A stretch of DNA of 64,000 bases. It comes from Ectothiorhodospiraceae bacterium. GTDB lineage: Bacteria; Pseudomonadota; Gammaproteobacteria; HK1. A program made the position numbers and the translations under genes. The DNA lies in NCBI GenBank assembly GCA_024234875.1, contig JACKNM010000011.1:62001-126000 (forward strand), given 5' to 3'. Below are positions 15,952 through 25,297 of the stretch, in pieces; positions within the stretch are counted from its first letter, which is position 1, and every line of letters begins with the position of its first letter. The notes beneath the pieces were generated by a model. The model did no database searches, was not told where the DNA came from, and saw only the letters and a program-made list of their open reading frames with translations.

Positions 15952-18900
15952 ATGCGGAATCGGGTTGCTCTGTCGCTCGGGATCTCCATCGGTCTGCTCG
16001 CCGGTGGAGCGGCATCCGCCAACCCGCAGGGTCCGAGCGTCGCTCACGGGCAGGCGAGCTTCGCCAGGCCGTCGTCCGGTCAGCTCGACGTGACGACCAC
16101 GCCGAACGCCATCATCAACTGGTCGAGCTTCTCGATCGCACCCCAGGAGACGACACGTTTCCTGCAGCAGAGCGCCTCCAGCGCGGTGCTCAATCGTGTC
16201 GTCGGCGGCGGCATGTCGGACATCCAGGGCCGTCTGCAGTCGAACGGGCGCGTCTTCCTCATCAATCCGCACGGCGTGGTGTTCGGGCCGAACGCGGTGG
16301 TCGACACCGCCGGTCTCGTCGCCTCCTCGCTCGGCATCACCGACGCCGACTTCCTCGCCGGACGCCTGCGCTTCGATGCCGGCCCGAATGCGGGCGCGGT
16401 GGTGAACCGCGGCTACCTGCGCGCCGGCGCCGGCGGCGAGGTCGTGCTGCTCGCGCCGGACATCGAGAACAGCGGGCTCATCCGCGCCGACGGCGGGCGA
16501 CTGTTGCTCGCCGCCGGGCGCAGCATCACGCTCGCGAGCCTCGGCGGCGGGGATGTCGAGGTCGAGGTACGCGCACCAGAGGACGAGGTGCTGAATCTCG
16601 GCGATCTCATCGCGCGCGGCGGCGCGGTCGAGGTGCTGGCGTCGACCATTCGCTCGAGCGGTCTGGTCTCCGCCGACAGTGTGCACGTCGGCGAGGACGG
16701 TCGAGTCGAGCTCCGCGCGAGCCGTGACGTGGTGCTGGCCCCGGGTAGCCGCACCGTGGCGTCGTCGAGCGTCGGCTCCGACGGCGGCCGGGTGGACATC
16801 GCGGCCGGCGGATTCGTCGCGCTCCAGGGCGAGACCCGGGCCGACGGCGAGCGCGGTGGAGCGGTCACCGTGCGTGCCGACCGCGTGCTCGCCACCGGCG
16901 CCACCTCCGCCGACGGCAGTGCCGGCGGTGGCACGGTCTCGGTGCAGGCGACGGGGCGCGTCCTCGCCACCGCCGAGGCGAGCTTCTCCGCCCGCGGCGG
17001 TGTCGCCGACGGCGGCACCGTCGACGTCCGCGCCGGCGGCGCCCATTACACGTCCGCGGCCCACGACGCGAGCGGCGCTCGTGGTGGCGAGGTCCGCATC
17101 CTGGGCGACGACGTCGCCGTTGCCGGGGCGCGCGCCAGTGCCAGCGGACCGCTCGGTGGCGGGCGAGTGCTGGTCGGCGCCGGCCGTTCCGGGGGGGAGG
17201 GGCTTCCGGTGGCGTCGCGCACGCGGGTCTCGGCCGCCACCGAGCTTGCCGCCGATGCGACCGTTCGCGGCGACGGCGGCGAGGTGGTCGTCTACGGCCT
17301 CGACGCGGTGCATCTCGAGGGCGCGGTGTCGGCCCGCGGTGGTGCGCTGTCCGGTGACGGCGGCCTGATCGAGCTCTCCTCCCACGGCGAGATGGTGAAC
17401 CTCGCCACGCTGGATCTCGACGCGCCGGCGGGCACCGACGGCACCTTCCTCATCGATCCGCGCCAGATCGTCCTGCAGCCGGGCGGCGGCGGTGGCGGGG
17501 CCATCGGTGCCGGCGTGGTGGGCATCCTCGATCCGAATCCCGGGGCGGGCGATCAGTTCGGCGCCGACACCCAGTCCTTCTTCCCCGATCGGTTGGTGGT
17601 CCTGGACCCGAACGACGACCTGGCGGGCACCGATTCCGGCGCCGTCTACATGTTCGACGTCACCACCGGGGCGCTCGAGTCGGCGCTGGTCGGCGGCCAG
17701 GCCGGAGACCGCATCGGCGAGAACGGGCTGCTGTTCGTGAGTGGTGGTTACTACGTGAGCAGCCCCTCGTTCGGCGGTGGTCGTGGTGCCCTGACCTTCG
17801 GCACGCAGTCGAGCCTGCCCTCGGGCGTGGTGTCCGCCACCAACAGCCTGGTCGGCGCCGGTGCCGGCGACGCCGTCGGCAGTGGCGGATTCACCTTCAT
17901 CAGCGGCAGCTCGAACTTCCTGATCTCGTCGCCGGAGTTCGGCGGTCAGGCCGGTGCCCTCACCCTGGCGACGCCGGGCGTCGGGCTGACCGGCGTGGTC
18001 TCGACCAGCAACAGCCTGGTCGGCGCGAATCCCGGTGACCGCCTCGGCAGCGGTGGCATCGTGCAGCTCTTCCAGGGCGATGCGCTGGTGCTGTCGCCGC
18101 AATTCGCGAGCGGCGCCGGTGCGGTCACCCTCTACGACGGAGCGACCGGCCTCACCGGCGTGGTCGGGAGTGGCAACAGCCTGGTCGGTGCCGCCGCCGG
18201 CGATCAGGTCGGCAGCGGCGGAACCAGCACCCTCGGCAACTTCGGCTCCGGTCGATACATGGTCCGCAGCCCGCTCTTCGGCGGCGGGCGCGGTGCGGTG
18301 TCGTTCGGCGATGCCGCCGGCGGTGGGGTGAGCGGGGTGGTGTCGGCAGCCAACAGCCTGGTCGGTGCGAGCGCCGGCGACGGTCTCGGTGGTGGCTCCG
18401 AGGTGACCATCAACAGCTCGACCGGTGACCGCCTGCTGCGCACCGCGGCGTTCGACGGCAACCGTGGCGCGATCACGTTCTTCAGCGGCACCGCGGGTCG
18501 CACCGGCACCCTCGGCGCGGCGAACAGCCTGGTCGGACCCGCTCCGGGCGCCGACCTCGTGGGCAACTCGAGCATCCAGGTCCTCGGCAGCGGGAACTAC
18601 GTGGTGAGCGCGCCCGGGCTGGACCTGGGTGCAGCGGTCGATGCCGGCGCGGTCAGCTTCGGTGACGTGTCGGCCGGTGGCGCGGTCGGCGTGGTGTCGG
18701 CGGCGAACAGCCTCGTCGGCACCGCCACCGGCGACCGTATCGGCGGCAGCGGCGTCCAGGATCTGAGCGGCGTGTACGCGGTGCTGAGCCCGGACTTCTC
18801 CGGCGGCACCGGCGCGGTGACGATCGCCGATTCCGACGCCGGGGTGAGCGGTGCGGTCTCGTCCGCGAACAGTCTGGTCGGCGCCGCGGCCGGCGACCGC

Positions 18901-21900
18901 GTCGGCAGCGGCGGGCTGCGCGAGATCGACTTCGGGGCGGCCTACGCGGTGTTCTCGCCCGAGTTCGGTGGCGCCGGCGTCGCCGCCGACGCACTCGGCG
19001 CGGTGACGGTGTTCGGCATCGCGTCCGCGCCGATTGGCGTCGTGTCGTCGGCCAACAGCCTCGTCGGCGGGCAGGCGGGCGACCGCGTCGGCAACGGCGG
19101 CCTCGACCGCCTCGACTTCTCCGGTACCGGTGTGATCAGGAGTCGGGACTTCGCCTCCGGCGCCGGCGCACTCACCTTCGTGAGCGGCGTCGCGCCGTTC
19201 CCGGTCGGTGTGGTCGACGCGACCAACAGCCTGGTCGGTTCGGCCCCTGGCGACAGCATCGGGAACAGTCTGCTCAGCTCGATCGGCAGCTCCGGCGTGT
19301 TCGCGGCGCGCAGCGTCGCCTTCGGTGGCGGGGCCGGTGCGGTGACCACCTTCGATTCCGCGACCGGAAGCGGGCTCGTGGGGACCGTCTCGGCCACGAC
19401 CAGCCTGGTCGGCGCCGCGCCCGGTGACAGCGTCGGCAACGTGATCCGGACGCTCGACAGCTCGTCTGGCGACTACCTCGTGCTGAGTCAGTCGTTCCAG
19501 GGGGGCACCGGCGCGATCACCTTCGTGCCCGGTGCGACCGGGCGCACCGGCGTGGTCGATGCCACCAACAGCCTGGTCGGGGCCGATGTCGGCGATGCGG
19601 TCGGGACCTCGTTCAACGTCACCGTGCTCGGCAACGGGAACTACGTGGTTCGGATCCCCACCTTCGACAATGCTGGCCTGGTCGACGCCGGCGCTATCGT
19701 GTTCGGCGACAGTGCTGCCGGTGGCGCGGTGGGCGTCGTCTCCAGCGCCAACGCGATCGTCGGTGGCGCGGCCGGCGACCGGGTCGGCAGCGGGGTGATC
19801 CTGGACCTGGGAGACATCTTCTCCGTGGCCAGCCCGTTCTACGGCAGCGCCGGCGGCCCGAGCAGCGCCGCGAAGGGCGCGATTACCTTCGGTGACTCGA
19901 GCACCGGCATCCCGTCCGGCGCGATCGGCGGCACCAACAGCCTGGTGGGCGCGGTGGCCGGCGACCAGGTGGGTAGCAGCGGCATCTTCCAGATCGGCGG
20001 CAGCGGAAACTTCCTGGTGCGCAGCCCGCAGTACGACGGCGGTGCCGGCGCGGTGACCTTCGTCGACGGGCTCCTCGGCGTGCGTGGCATCGTCAGCGCG
20101 ACCAACAGCCTGGTCGGCGCGGCACCGGGCGACGGTGTCGGCAGCAGCACGCCGCAATTCGTCGACTTCTCGAGCAGCGACTCGGTGCTGGTCACCAGCG
20201 GCTTCGGCGGTGGTCGCGGCGCGGTGACCTTCATTCCGGCCGCCACCGGGATCACCGGCGTGGTCGGGGCGACCAACAGTCTCGTGGGAGCGGCTGCCGG
20301 CGACGCCGTGGGTAGCGGGGGTATCGACACCCTCGGCACTGGCGACTATCTGGTGCAGAGCCCGCTGTTCTCCGGCGGACGCGGGGCGGTGACGGTCGGC
20401 GATCCGGGCGCAGGTGGTGCGCGCGGCGTGGTGTCGACCGCGAACAGCCTGGTCGGCGCGACCACCGCCGACGCCATCGGCTCGGGACAGGTCCGCGAGT
20501 TCGGCGGCGGAACCTACGTCTACGGCTCGCCCGGTGCGCTCGGCGGTCGCGGCGCGGTGACCTTCGGTGACGCGTCCGGGCTTCCCACCGGCACCGTCGG
20601 CGCGGCGAACAGCCTGGTCGGCGCGACCGTCGGTGACGCCGTCGGCGCGAGCATCAGCTCGAACATCTTCTTCCTGAGCGGTGACGCTCTGGCCCTGCGT
20701 ACGCCGGGCTTCGGCGCCGGGGCCGGCGCGATGACCTTCGGCTCCCGCTCCGCCGGATTCGGGACCGGAACGATGTCGTCGGCCAACAGCCTCGTCGGCG
20801 CCAATCCCGGCGACTCGGTCGGTAGCAGCGGCTTCTCCTTCCTCACCTCGACCGAGGCGTTGTTGCAGTCGCCGCTGTTCAACGCCGGTGCCGGCGCATC
20901 GACCCTGATCGCGGACGTCACCGTCGGGCTCACCGGGGTGGTCGGTGCCGGCAACAGCCTGGTCGGGGCGAACGCGGGAGATGGCGTCGGCTCGGTGTCG
21001 CCTGCGTTCCTGCCCAACGGGCGTGTGGCGTTGCGCGCGCCGAACTTCGACGGTGGTCGCGGCGCGGTGACCGTCGGCACCATCGGCGCGATGCCGGTCG
21101 GGATCGTCTCGACCGCGAACAGCCTGGTCGGTGCGTCGGCCGGCGATCGCATCGGTGATTCCGTCTCGACCAACTTCCTGACCGGCGAGTACGTGGTGCG
21201 CAGCACCACCTTCGGCGGTGGTCGTGGCTCGGTGACGGTGGGAAGCGTCGACGCCCCGACCGTCGGCGTGGTGTCGTCGGCCAACAGCCTGGTCGGCTCC
21301 GCGGCGGGGGACAGCATCGGAAGTGGTGGGGTGCAGAACCTCTCCAATGGGAACTACGCGGTGATCAGCCCGCAGTGGAACGGTGGTCGCGGCGCGGTGA
21401 CCATCCTCACCGACGCCACTGGAAACGCCGGTGTGGTCTCGGGTCTGAACAGCCACGTCGGCGAGGCCGCTGGCGACGGTGTCGGCTCTTTCGGGGCGCA
21501 GACCCTGAGCACCGGTGACCTGCTGGTACGCGCACCGTTCGCCGACCGTGGCGGGCTGGTCGACGCCGGTCGAATCGACATCGTGTCGGCCGCCGGCGTG
21601 ACCTCCGACGTCGGTAACATCTCGTTCGCCGATCGCTCGGGCGAGACCGTCACCCTCGGTGTCGGCACCATCGCCTCCTTCCTCGCCTCCGGCGCCGGGC
21701 TCGTGCTGCAGGTCAACAACGACATCCTCATCGACGCTGGCGCGGACATCATCGGCGCCGGCACCGGTGGCCTCACGCTGCAGGCCGGGCGCAGCGTCGT
21801 GATCGAGGGCGACATCGTCGTCGCCGGCCCACTGGTGATCATCGCCAACGACGTCGGCGCGCCGGGCATCAACCCGGCGGAACGCGACGTCGGCCCCGGC

Positions 21901-22440
21901 GACGTCGAGATCCGCGCGTCGATCGTCCAGGGCTCGACGGTCCAGATTGCCGGCTCGAACGTCCTCATCCAGGGAGGCAGCGCGGCGGCGGTGGTGAGCA
22001 CCGACGGCCCGATCGACATCGTCGCCGGCACGCCGCTGCTGCCGGGCACGCTGACCCTGGTGGCGGGGGCGAGTGAGGACTCCGATGCGCTCATCGTGGC
22101 CCAGGACGGGGACGGGATCGTCAACCTCGCCTACGGCGCGTGCATCGGTTGCGAGACCCTCGGCACCAGCTCCGAGCAGTTCCTGTTCGATGCCCCGCTC
22201 GAGAACGCGCTGTCCGACGTCGGCATCTATGCCAGTCAGGTCACCGCGCTGTTCTTCCCCGGGATTGGCGCGGGCGAGGGCGGTCTCGACCTCGAGGAGG
22301 CGATCCGCGTGATCATCGCCACCACCGAGAACGGCGCCACCGATTCCGAGTCGGAGGAAGAGCGCGAAGAGCTCGCGCGGGCCGACGAGGAGAAGAGCGA
22401 GGACGAGAGCGGTCAGGACGCGACGCGCCAGTGTAGTTGA
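15952..22440 (+). CDS. Giant TpsA exoprotein with FHA-type secretion domain and NSLVG repeats
   Basis: A 2162-residue secreted protein. A signal peptide (to about ASAN, residue 24) is followed by the TPS secretion domain (about 30-270) with NAIINWSSFSI and the NPHGVVFGPNAVVDTAGLVASS region equivalent to the NPNG motif. A Gly/Ala-rich beta-helical part follows to about residue 570. The next 1270 residues are about 22 copies of a 55-63 residue repeat with core NSLVGA-x3-GD-x-(V/I)GS and (V/A)-x-SP-x-F-x-GGRGAVTF. A haemagglutinin-like segment and an acidic tail end the protein. Its only three Cys are in the last 100 residues (CIGC, and Cys before the final Ser). The inferred role is adhesion or surface layering; TpsB is the divergent exporter. 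Confidence 0.92.
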   Translation: MRNRVALSLGISIGLLAGGAASANPQGPSVAHGQASFARPSSGQLDVTTTPNAIINWSSFSIAPQETTRFLQQSASSAVLNRVVGGGMSDIQGRLQSNGRVFLINPHGVVFGPNAVVDTAGLVASSLGITDADFLAGRLRFDAGPNAGAVVNRGYLRAGAGGEVVLLAPDIENSGLIRADGGRLLLAAGRSITLASLGGGDVEVEVRAPEDEVLNLGDLIARGGAVEVLASTIRSSGLVSADSVHVGEDGRVELRASRDVVLAPGSRTVASSSVGSDGGRVDIAAGGFVALQGETRADGERGGAVTVRADRVLATGATSADGSAGGGTVSVQATGRVLATAEASFSARGGVADGGTVDVRAGGAHYTSAAHDASGARGGEVRILGDDVAVAGARASASGPLGGGRVLVGAGRSGGEGLPVASRTRVSAATELAADATVRGDGGEVVVYGLDAVHLEGAVSARGGALSGDGGLIELSSHGEMVNLATLDLDAPAGTDGTFLIDPRQIVLQPGGGGGGAIGAGVVGILDPNPGAGDQFGADTQSFFPDRLVVLDPNDDLAGTDSGAVYMFDVTTGALESALVGGQAGDRIGENGLLFVSGGYYVSSPSFGGGRGALTFGTQSSLPSGVVSATNSLVGAGAGDAVGSGGFTFISGSSNFLISSPEFGGQAGALTLATPGVGLTGVVSTSNSLVGANPGDRLGSGGIVQLFQGDALVLSPQFASGAGAVTLYDGATGLTGVVGSGNSLVGAAAGDQVGSGGTSTLGNFGSGRYMVRSPLFGGGRGAVSFGDAAGGGVSGVVSAANSLVGASAGDGLGGGSEVTINSSTGDRLLRTAAFDGNRGAITFFSGTAGRTGTLGAANSLVGPAPGADLVGNSSIQVLGSGNYVVSAPGLDLGAAVDAGAVSFGDVSAGGAVGVVSAANSLVGTATGDRIGGSGVQDLSGVYAVLSPDFSGGTGAVTIADSDAGVSGAVSSANSLVGAAAGDRVGSGGLREIDFGAAYAVFSPEFGGAGVAADALGAVTVFGIASAPIGVVSSANSLVGGQAGDRVGNGGLDRLDFSGTGVIRSRDFASGAGALTFVSGVAPFPVGVVDATNSLVGSAPGDSIGNSLLSSIGSSGVFAARSVAFGGGAGAVTTFDSATGSGLVGTVSATTSLVGAAPGDSVGNVIRTLDSSSGDYLVLSQSFQGGTGAITFVPGATGRTGVVDATNSLVGADVGDAVGTSFNVTVLGNGNYVVRIPTFDNAGLVDAGAIVFGDSAAGGAVGVVSSANAIVGGAAGDRVGSGVILDLGDIFSVASPFYGSAGGPSSAAKGAITFGDSSTGIPSGAIGGTNSLVGAVAGDQVGSSGIFQIGGSGNFLVRSPQYDGGAGAVTFVDGLLGVRGIVSATNSLVGAAPGDGVGSSTPQFVDFSSSDSVLVTSGFGGGRGAVTFIPAATGITGVVGATNSLVGAAAGDAVGSGGIDTLGTGDYLVQSPLFSGGRGAVTVGDPGAGGARGVVSTANSLVGATTADAIGSGQVREFGGGTYVYGSPGALGGRGAVTFGDASGLPTGTVGAANSLVGATVGDAVGASISSNIFFLSGDALALRTPGFGAGAGAMTFGSRSAGFGTGTMSSANSLVGANPGDSVGSSGFSFLTSTEALLQSPLFNAGAGASTLIADVTVGLTGVVGAGNSLVGANAGDGVGSVSPAFLPNGRVALRAPNFDGGRGAVTVGTIGAMPVGIVSTANSLVGASAGDRIGDSVSTNFLTGEYVVRSTTFGGGRGSVTVGSVDAPTVGVVSSANSLVGSAAGDSIGSGGVQNLSNGNYAVISPQWNGGRGAVTILTDATGNAGVVSGLNSHVGEAAGDGVGSFGAQTLSTGDLLVRAPFADRGGLVDAGRIDIVSAAGVTSDVGNISFADRSGETVTLGVGTIASFLASGAGLVLQVNNDILIDAGADIIGAGTGGLTLQAGRSVVIEGDIVVAGPLVIIANDVGAPGINPAERDVGPGDVEIRASIVQGSTVQIAGSNVLIQGGSAAAVVSTDGPIDIVAGTPLLPGTLTLVAGASEDSDALIVAQDGDGIVNLAYGACIGCETLGTSSEQFLFDAPLENALSDVGIYASQVTALFFPGIGAGEGGLDLEEAIRVIIATTENGATDSESEEEREELARADEEKSEDESGQDATRQCS
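17684..21490 (+). repeat. Array of about 22 in-frame 165-195 bp repeats within TpsA
   Basis: The string AACAGCCTGGTCGG or a close variant recurs about every 172 bases from 17842 to 21448, preceded by a degenerate unit near 17690. Each unit encodes the NSLVG core, a GD-x-(V/I)G turn, a short variable strand and a GG-x-GAVTF strand. Units differ by synonymous and conservative changes and in length, so the array looks old and purifying-selected rather than newly expanded. It stays in frame throughout. Confidence 0.9.
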
Positions 22441-22463
22441 GGCGCGTCGTCTGTGAGATTCGG

Positions 22464-22485
22464 CCGGGCGGAGCCGACCGCCCGG
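22464..22485. terminator. GC hairpin 3' of TpsA
   Basis: CCGGGCGG and CCGCCCGG form perfect 8-base arms around a 6-base loop, beginning 24 bases after the TpsA stop. There is no T-tract, so it may protect the 3' end or assist factor-dependent termination rather than terminate by itself. Confidence 0.45.
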
Positions 22486-22571
22486 TGTGCGTTCGCGGTG
22501 CGCGTCGGACATCGCCTGCAACGCCATGGTGCACTGCGCAATTCCCTGCTCGACGATTGCGCCTGGCGCGC

Positions 22572-22600
22572 TTGAATCGCCGGGTGGCCTTCCATAAGCT
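22572..22600 (+). promoter_or_regulatory. Candidate sigma-70 promoter of the first ABC operon
   Basis: TTGAAT at 22572-22577 and TAAGCT at 22595-22600 are 17 bases apart. The -35 box is good and the -10 box is moderate. The predicted start would lie about 45 bases before the binding-protein ATG, which has a strong Shine-Dalgarno sequence. This is the only long intergenic space upstream of the operon. Confidence 0.35.
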
Positions 22601-22651
22601 TGCCCGGCGCTCGAGTAGCAATTCGGCGTCGAGCGGAGGGGAGGAGGATCG

Positions 22652-24226
22652 ATGATGTTGCGCAACCCCACGATGAGGGTCGTGGCCGCCGCAGTGGTGT
22701 CCGCGCTCAGCACGACGGCCTGGGCGGCCTGGGAGTGTCCGAACAAGGGCGGCGATCTGGTCTTCGGTCAGGAGGCCAAGGTCAACAGCCTCGACATGCA
22801 CGCGAGCTCGACGATCTCGACGCGAAACATCGCGATGCACCTCTTCGAGGCGCTGATGACGCGTGACGAGGACAACAACCCGATTCTCGAGCTGGCGGAG
22901 TCGGTCACCGAGAGTGACGACCGGCTGAAGTACACCTTCAAGCTCCGTGACGGGATCAAGTTCCACAATGGCAAGACCATGTCGTCCGCCGACGTGGTTG
23001 CCTCGTTCGACCGCTACAACAAGCTCGGCATCGAGAAGGTCATCCTCGCCAACGTGGCCTCGTGGGAGGCGCCCGACGCCTCGACCTTCGTCATCAACAT
23101 GAAGAAGGCGCAGCCGACCTTCCTGGAGGATCTCTCCTCGTTCAGCGTGCCGATCGTCATCGTCCCGGCCGAGAACGCGACCGCCGAGGCGCTGAAGCTC
23201 GAGCCGGTCGGTACCGGTCCCTTCAAGTTCGTCGAGTTCATCGCCGACAGCCACGTCAAGGTCCAGCGCTTCGACGACTACAAGCCCAACACCGCGTACG
23301 AGAACCGCACCGGTTTCGGCGGCTACAAGCTGGCGTGTCTCGACTCGGTGACCTTCCGCATCGTGACCGAGCCGGGCTCGCGGGTGGCCGGTCTCGAGAC
23401 CGGTGAGCTGCAGGCGGTCGAGGACGTGCCCCAGGCGAGCGTGCCGCGGCTGAAAGAGAACAAGAGCATCACCATCGTTCCCTACGAGAACTTCTGGATC
23501 CACATCGCGAACCCGAACTTCGCGAAGCCGCCGACCGACAACGCGTTGGTGCGCCGCGCGATCCAGACCGCGCTCGACATGGACGAGATCATGGAGGCGG
23601 CCACCGACGGCGCCTACAACACCAACTTCGGCTTCCAGACGAAGAACCGCGCCGTCTACTCCGACGCCGGCAAGGAGTTCTTCAATCTGAAGGATCCGGA
23701 GAAGGCGAAGGCGCTGCTCAAGGAGGCGGGTTACAAGGGCGAGGAGCTCGTCCTGCTCACCAACAAGGACTACACCTCGATGTACAACGCAGCGCTCGTG
23801 ATGAGCGAGCAGCTGCAGGCCATCGGGATGAACGTCAAGCTGCTGGTGCAGGACTGGCCGGCGACCATCGCGACGCGCAACAAGGCGCACGACGAGTGGA
23901 ACTACCACTTCACCGGCTGGGGCACCAACACCTCGCTCGGTTACCTCGCGGTGTTCAAGTTCCTCGCGCAGCCTCGTCCGATCTACAACTTCAAGGACCC
24001 GACGGCATCGGACAAGGTCTTCGACGCGGCCTATGACGACATGCTCAACAAGCCGACGTTCGAGGAGCGCAAGGAGGCCTTCGCGCGTGTGCAGTATCGC
24101 GTGATGGAGAACGGCCTGGCGTTGCCCTTCGGCTGGCTCACCAAGAACCAGGCGACGCGGTCCAACGTGCACAACTTCGTGCCGTTCCGCATCCCGCGGA
24201 TGTACAACGTCTGGATGGACAAGTAG
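22652..24226 (+). CDS. ABC transporter substrate-binding protein (SBP_bac_5, peptide/nickel type)
   Basis: A 524-residue periplasmic binding protein with a Sec signal peptide (VVAAAVVSALSTTAWA, cleavage near residue 25). It has the family hallmarks YTFKLRDGIKFHNG, EPVGTGPFKF and a C-terminal LPFGWLTKNQ region. Cluster C proteins of this type bind di- and oligopeptides, glutathione or opines. It is the first gene of a complete SBP-permease-permease-ATPase-ATPase operon. GAGGGGAGGAGG precedes the tandem ATGs, implying strong translation. A strong hairpin follows its stop, which would favour excess binding protein over membrane parts. The convergent gamma-glutamyltransferase suggests gamma-glutamyl peptides or glutathione as ligand. 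Confidence 0.92.
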   Translation: MMLRNPTMRVVAAAVVSALSTTAWAAWECPNKGGDLVFGQEAKVNSLDMHASSTISTRNIAMHLFEALMTRDEDNNPILELAESVTESDDRLKYTFKLRDGIKFHNGKTMSSADVVASFDRYNKLGIEKVILANVASWEAPDASTFVINMKKAQPTFLEDLSSFSVPIVIVPAENATAEALKLEPVGTGPFKFVEFIADSHVKVQRFDDYKPNTAYENRTGFGGYKLACLDSVTFRIVTEPGSRVAGLETGELQAVEDVPQASVPRLKENKSITIVPYENFWIHIANPNFAKPPTDNALVRRAIQTALDMDEIMEAATDGAYNTNFGFQTKNRAVYSDAGKEFFNLKDPEKAKALLKEAGYKGEELVLLTNKDYTSMYNAALVMSEQLQAIGMNVKLLVQDWPATIATRNKAHDEWNYHFTGWGTNTSLGYLAVFKFLAQPRPIYNFKDPTASDKVFDAAYDDMLNKPTFEERKEAFARVQYRVMENGLALPFGWLTKNQATRSNVHNFVPFRIPRMYNVWMDK

Positions 24227-24236
24227 GTCCCGCCCG

Positions 24237-24266
24237 CCGGTGCCGGCCATCACAGGCCGGCACCGG
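24237..24266. terminator. Perfect 12-bp hairpin between binding-protein and permease genes
   Basis: CCGGTGCCGGCC and its exact complement enclose the loop ATCACA, 10 bases after the binding-protein stop and 77 bases before the permease start. There is no T-tract. The position fits a processing or stabilising hairpin that raises binding-protein transcript over the downstream genes. Confidence 0.6.
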
Positions 24267-24343
24267 CCCGTTCGAGTGCGAGCGGCCCGGACCAACGGGC
24301 CGCCTGGCTCCGAGTGCGCCATCGAGCCGCGGGACCCGTCTCA

Positions 24344-25297
24344 ATGATCCGGTACATCATCAATCGGCTTCTGATCTCGATTCCGGTCCTGTTCCTGGTC
24401 AGCCTCATCTCGTTCTCGATCATGCAGCTCGTGCCGGGCGACCCGGCGGTGCTGATCGCGGGCCTGTCGGCGACCCCCGCCGAGGTCGAGCAGGTGCGGA
24501 TCCAGCTCGGTCTGGACAAGCCGTTCCACGTGCAGCTCCTGAGCTGGTACGGGAACATGCTCGATGGCAACCTCGGTACGTCGTTGCTTCTCGGCCGTGA
24601 CGTGTTGGAGGTCACGCTGGAGCGCCTCCCGGTCTCGTTCTCGATCGCGCTCTATGCCTTGGTGCTCACGGTCGCGGTCGGGATCTTCAGTGGAATCGTG
24701 GCGGCCTTGCGCCAGAACACGTGGGTCGATCAGATCGTGATGACCATCGCGCTGGTCGGCGTCAGCCTGCCGAACTTCTGGCTGGCGTTGATGCTGGTGA
24801 TCTTGTTCGCGGTGCAACTCGGCTGGCTTCCCTCCAGCGGCTACGTCGACTTTCGCGAGGACCTCGTCGGTTGGTTTCAGGCGGCGACGTTGCCGGCGGT
24901 GTCGCTGGCGATGCTGCAGATGGGGCTGCTCGCGCGCATCACCCGCTCGACGATGCTCGAGGTGCTCCGCCAGGACTACATCCGAACGGCGCGCGCGAAG
25001 GGTCTGCCCCACTACCGCGTGGTCGGCAAGCACGCGCTGAAGAACGTCATGATTCCCGTGATCACGGTGCTCGGCATCATCTTCAGCCTGTTGCTCTCGG
25101 GGTCGGTGGTGATCGAGACCATCTTCTCGATTCCGGGGATGGGGTCGCTGCTCGGCTCGTCGATTCTCCGTCGCGACTACCCGGTGATTCAGGGGGGGCT
25201 GCTGTTCGTGGCCACGATGCTGCTACTGCTGAACCTCGTCGTGGACGTGTTGTACGCGTACTTCGACCCTCGAGTGCGATACGACGATGGCGAGTAG
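24344..25297 (+). CDS. ABC transporter permease (DppB/GsiC-like)
   Basis: A 317-residue inner-membrane permease with six predicted segments, an N-terminal MIRYIINRLL start, a QLVPGDPA loop typical of DppB, and the EAA coupling motif (YIRTARAKGL, with ALKNVMIPVIT downstream) that docks on the ATPases. The ATG at 24344 fits the conserved start of the family; a longer frame opens at 24314. Its 3' end overlaps the next permease gene by 11 bases. Confidence 0.92.
   Translation: MIRYIINRLLISIPVLFLVSLISFSIMQLVPGDPAVLIAGLSATPAEVEQVRIQLGLDKPFHVQLLSWYGNMLDGNLGTSLLLGRDVLEVTLERLPVSFSIALYALVLTVAVGIFSGIVAALRQNTWVDQIVMTIALVGVSLPNFWLALMLVILFAVQLGWLPSSGYVDFREDLVGWFQAATLPAVSLAMLQMGLLARITRSTMLEVLRQDYIRTARAKGLPHYRVVGKHALKNVMIPVITVLGIIFSLLLSGSVVIETIFSIPGMGSLLGSSILRRDYPVIQGGLLFVATMLLLLNLVVDVLYAYFDPRVRYDDGE

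Noticed and set aside
17684..21490. Regular spacing resembling a CRISPR-like array
   Set aside because: The repeat period is about 172 bases, units are diverged and strictly in frame with TpsA, and there are no spacers or cas genes.
15748..22746. A 7-kb open reading frame on the minus strand, antisense to TpsA
   Set aside because: It mirrors the codon periodicity of TpsA. Its product is low-complexity His/Arg/Asp/Ala-rich with repeats copied from the sense gene, and it also runs through the end of TpsB. This is expected in GC-rich repetitive coding DNA.
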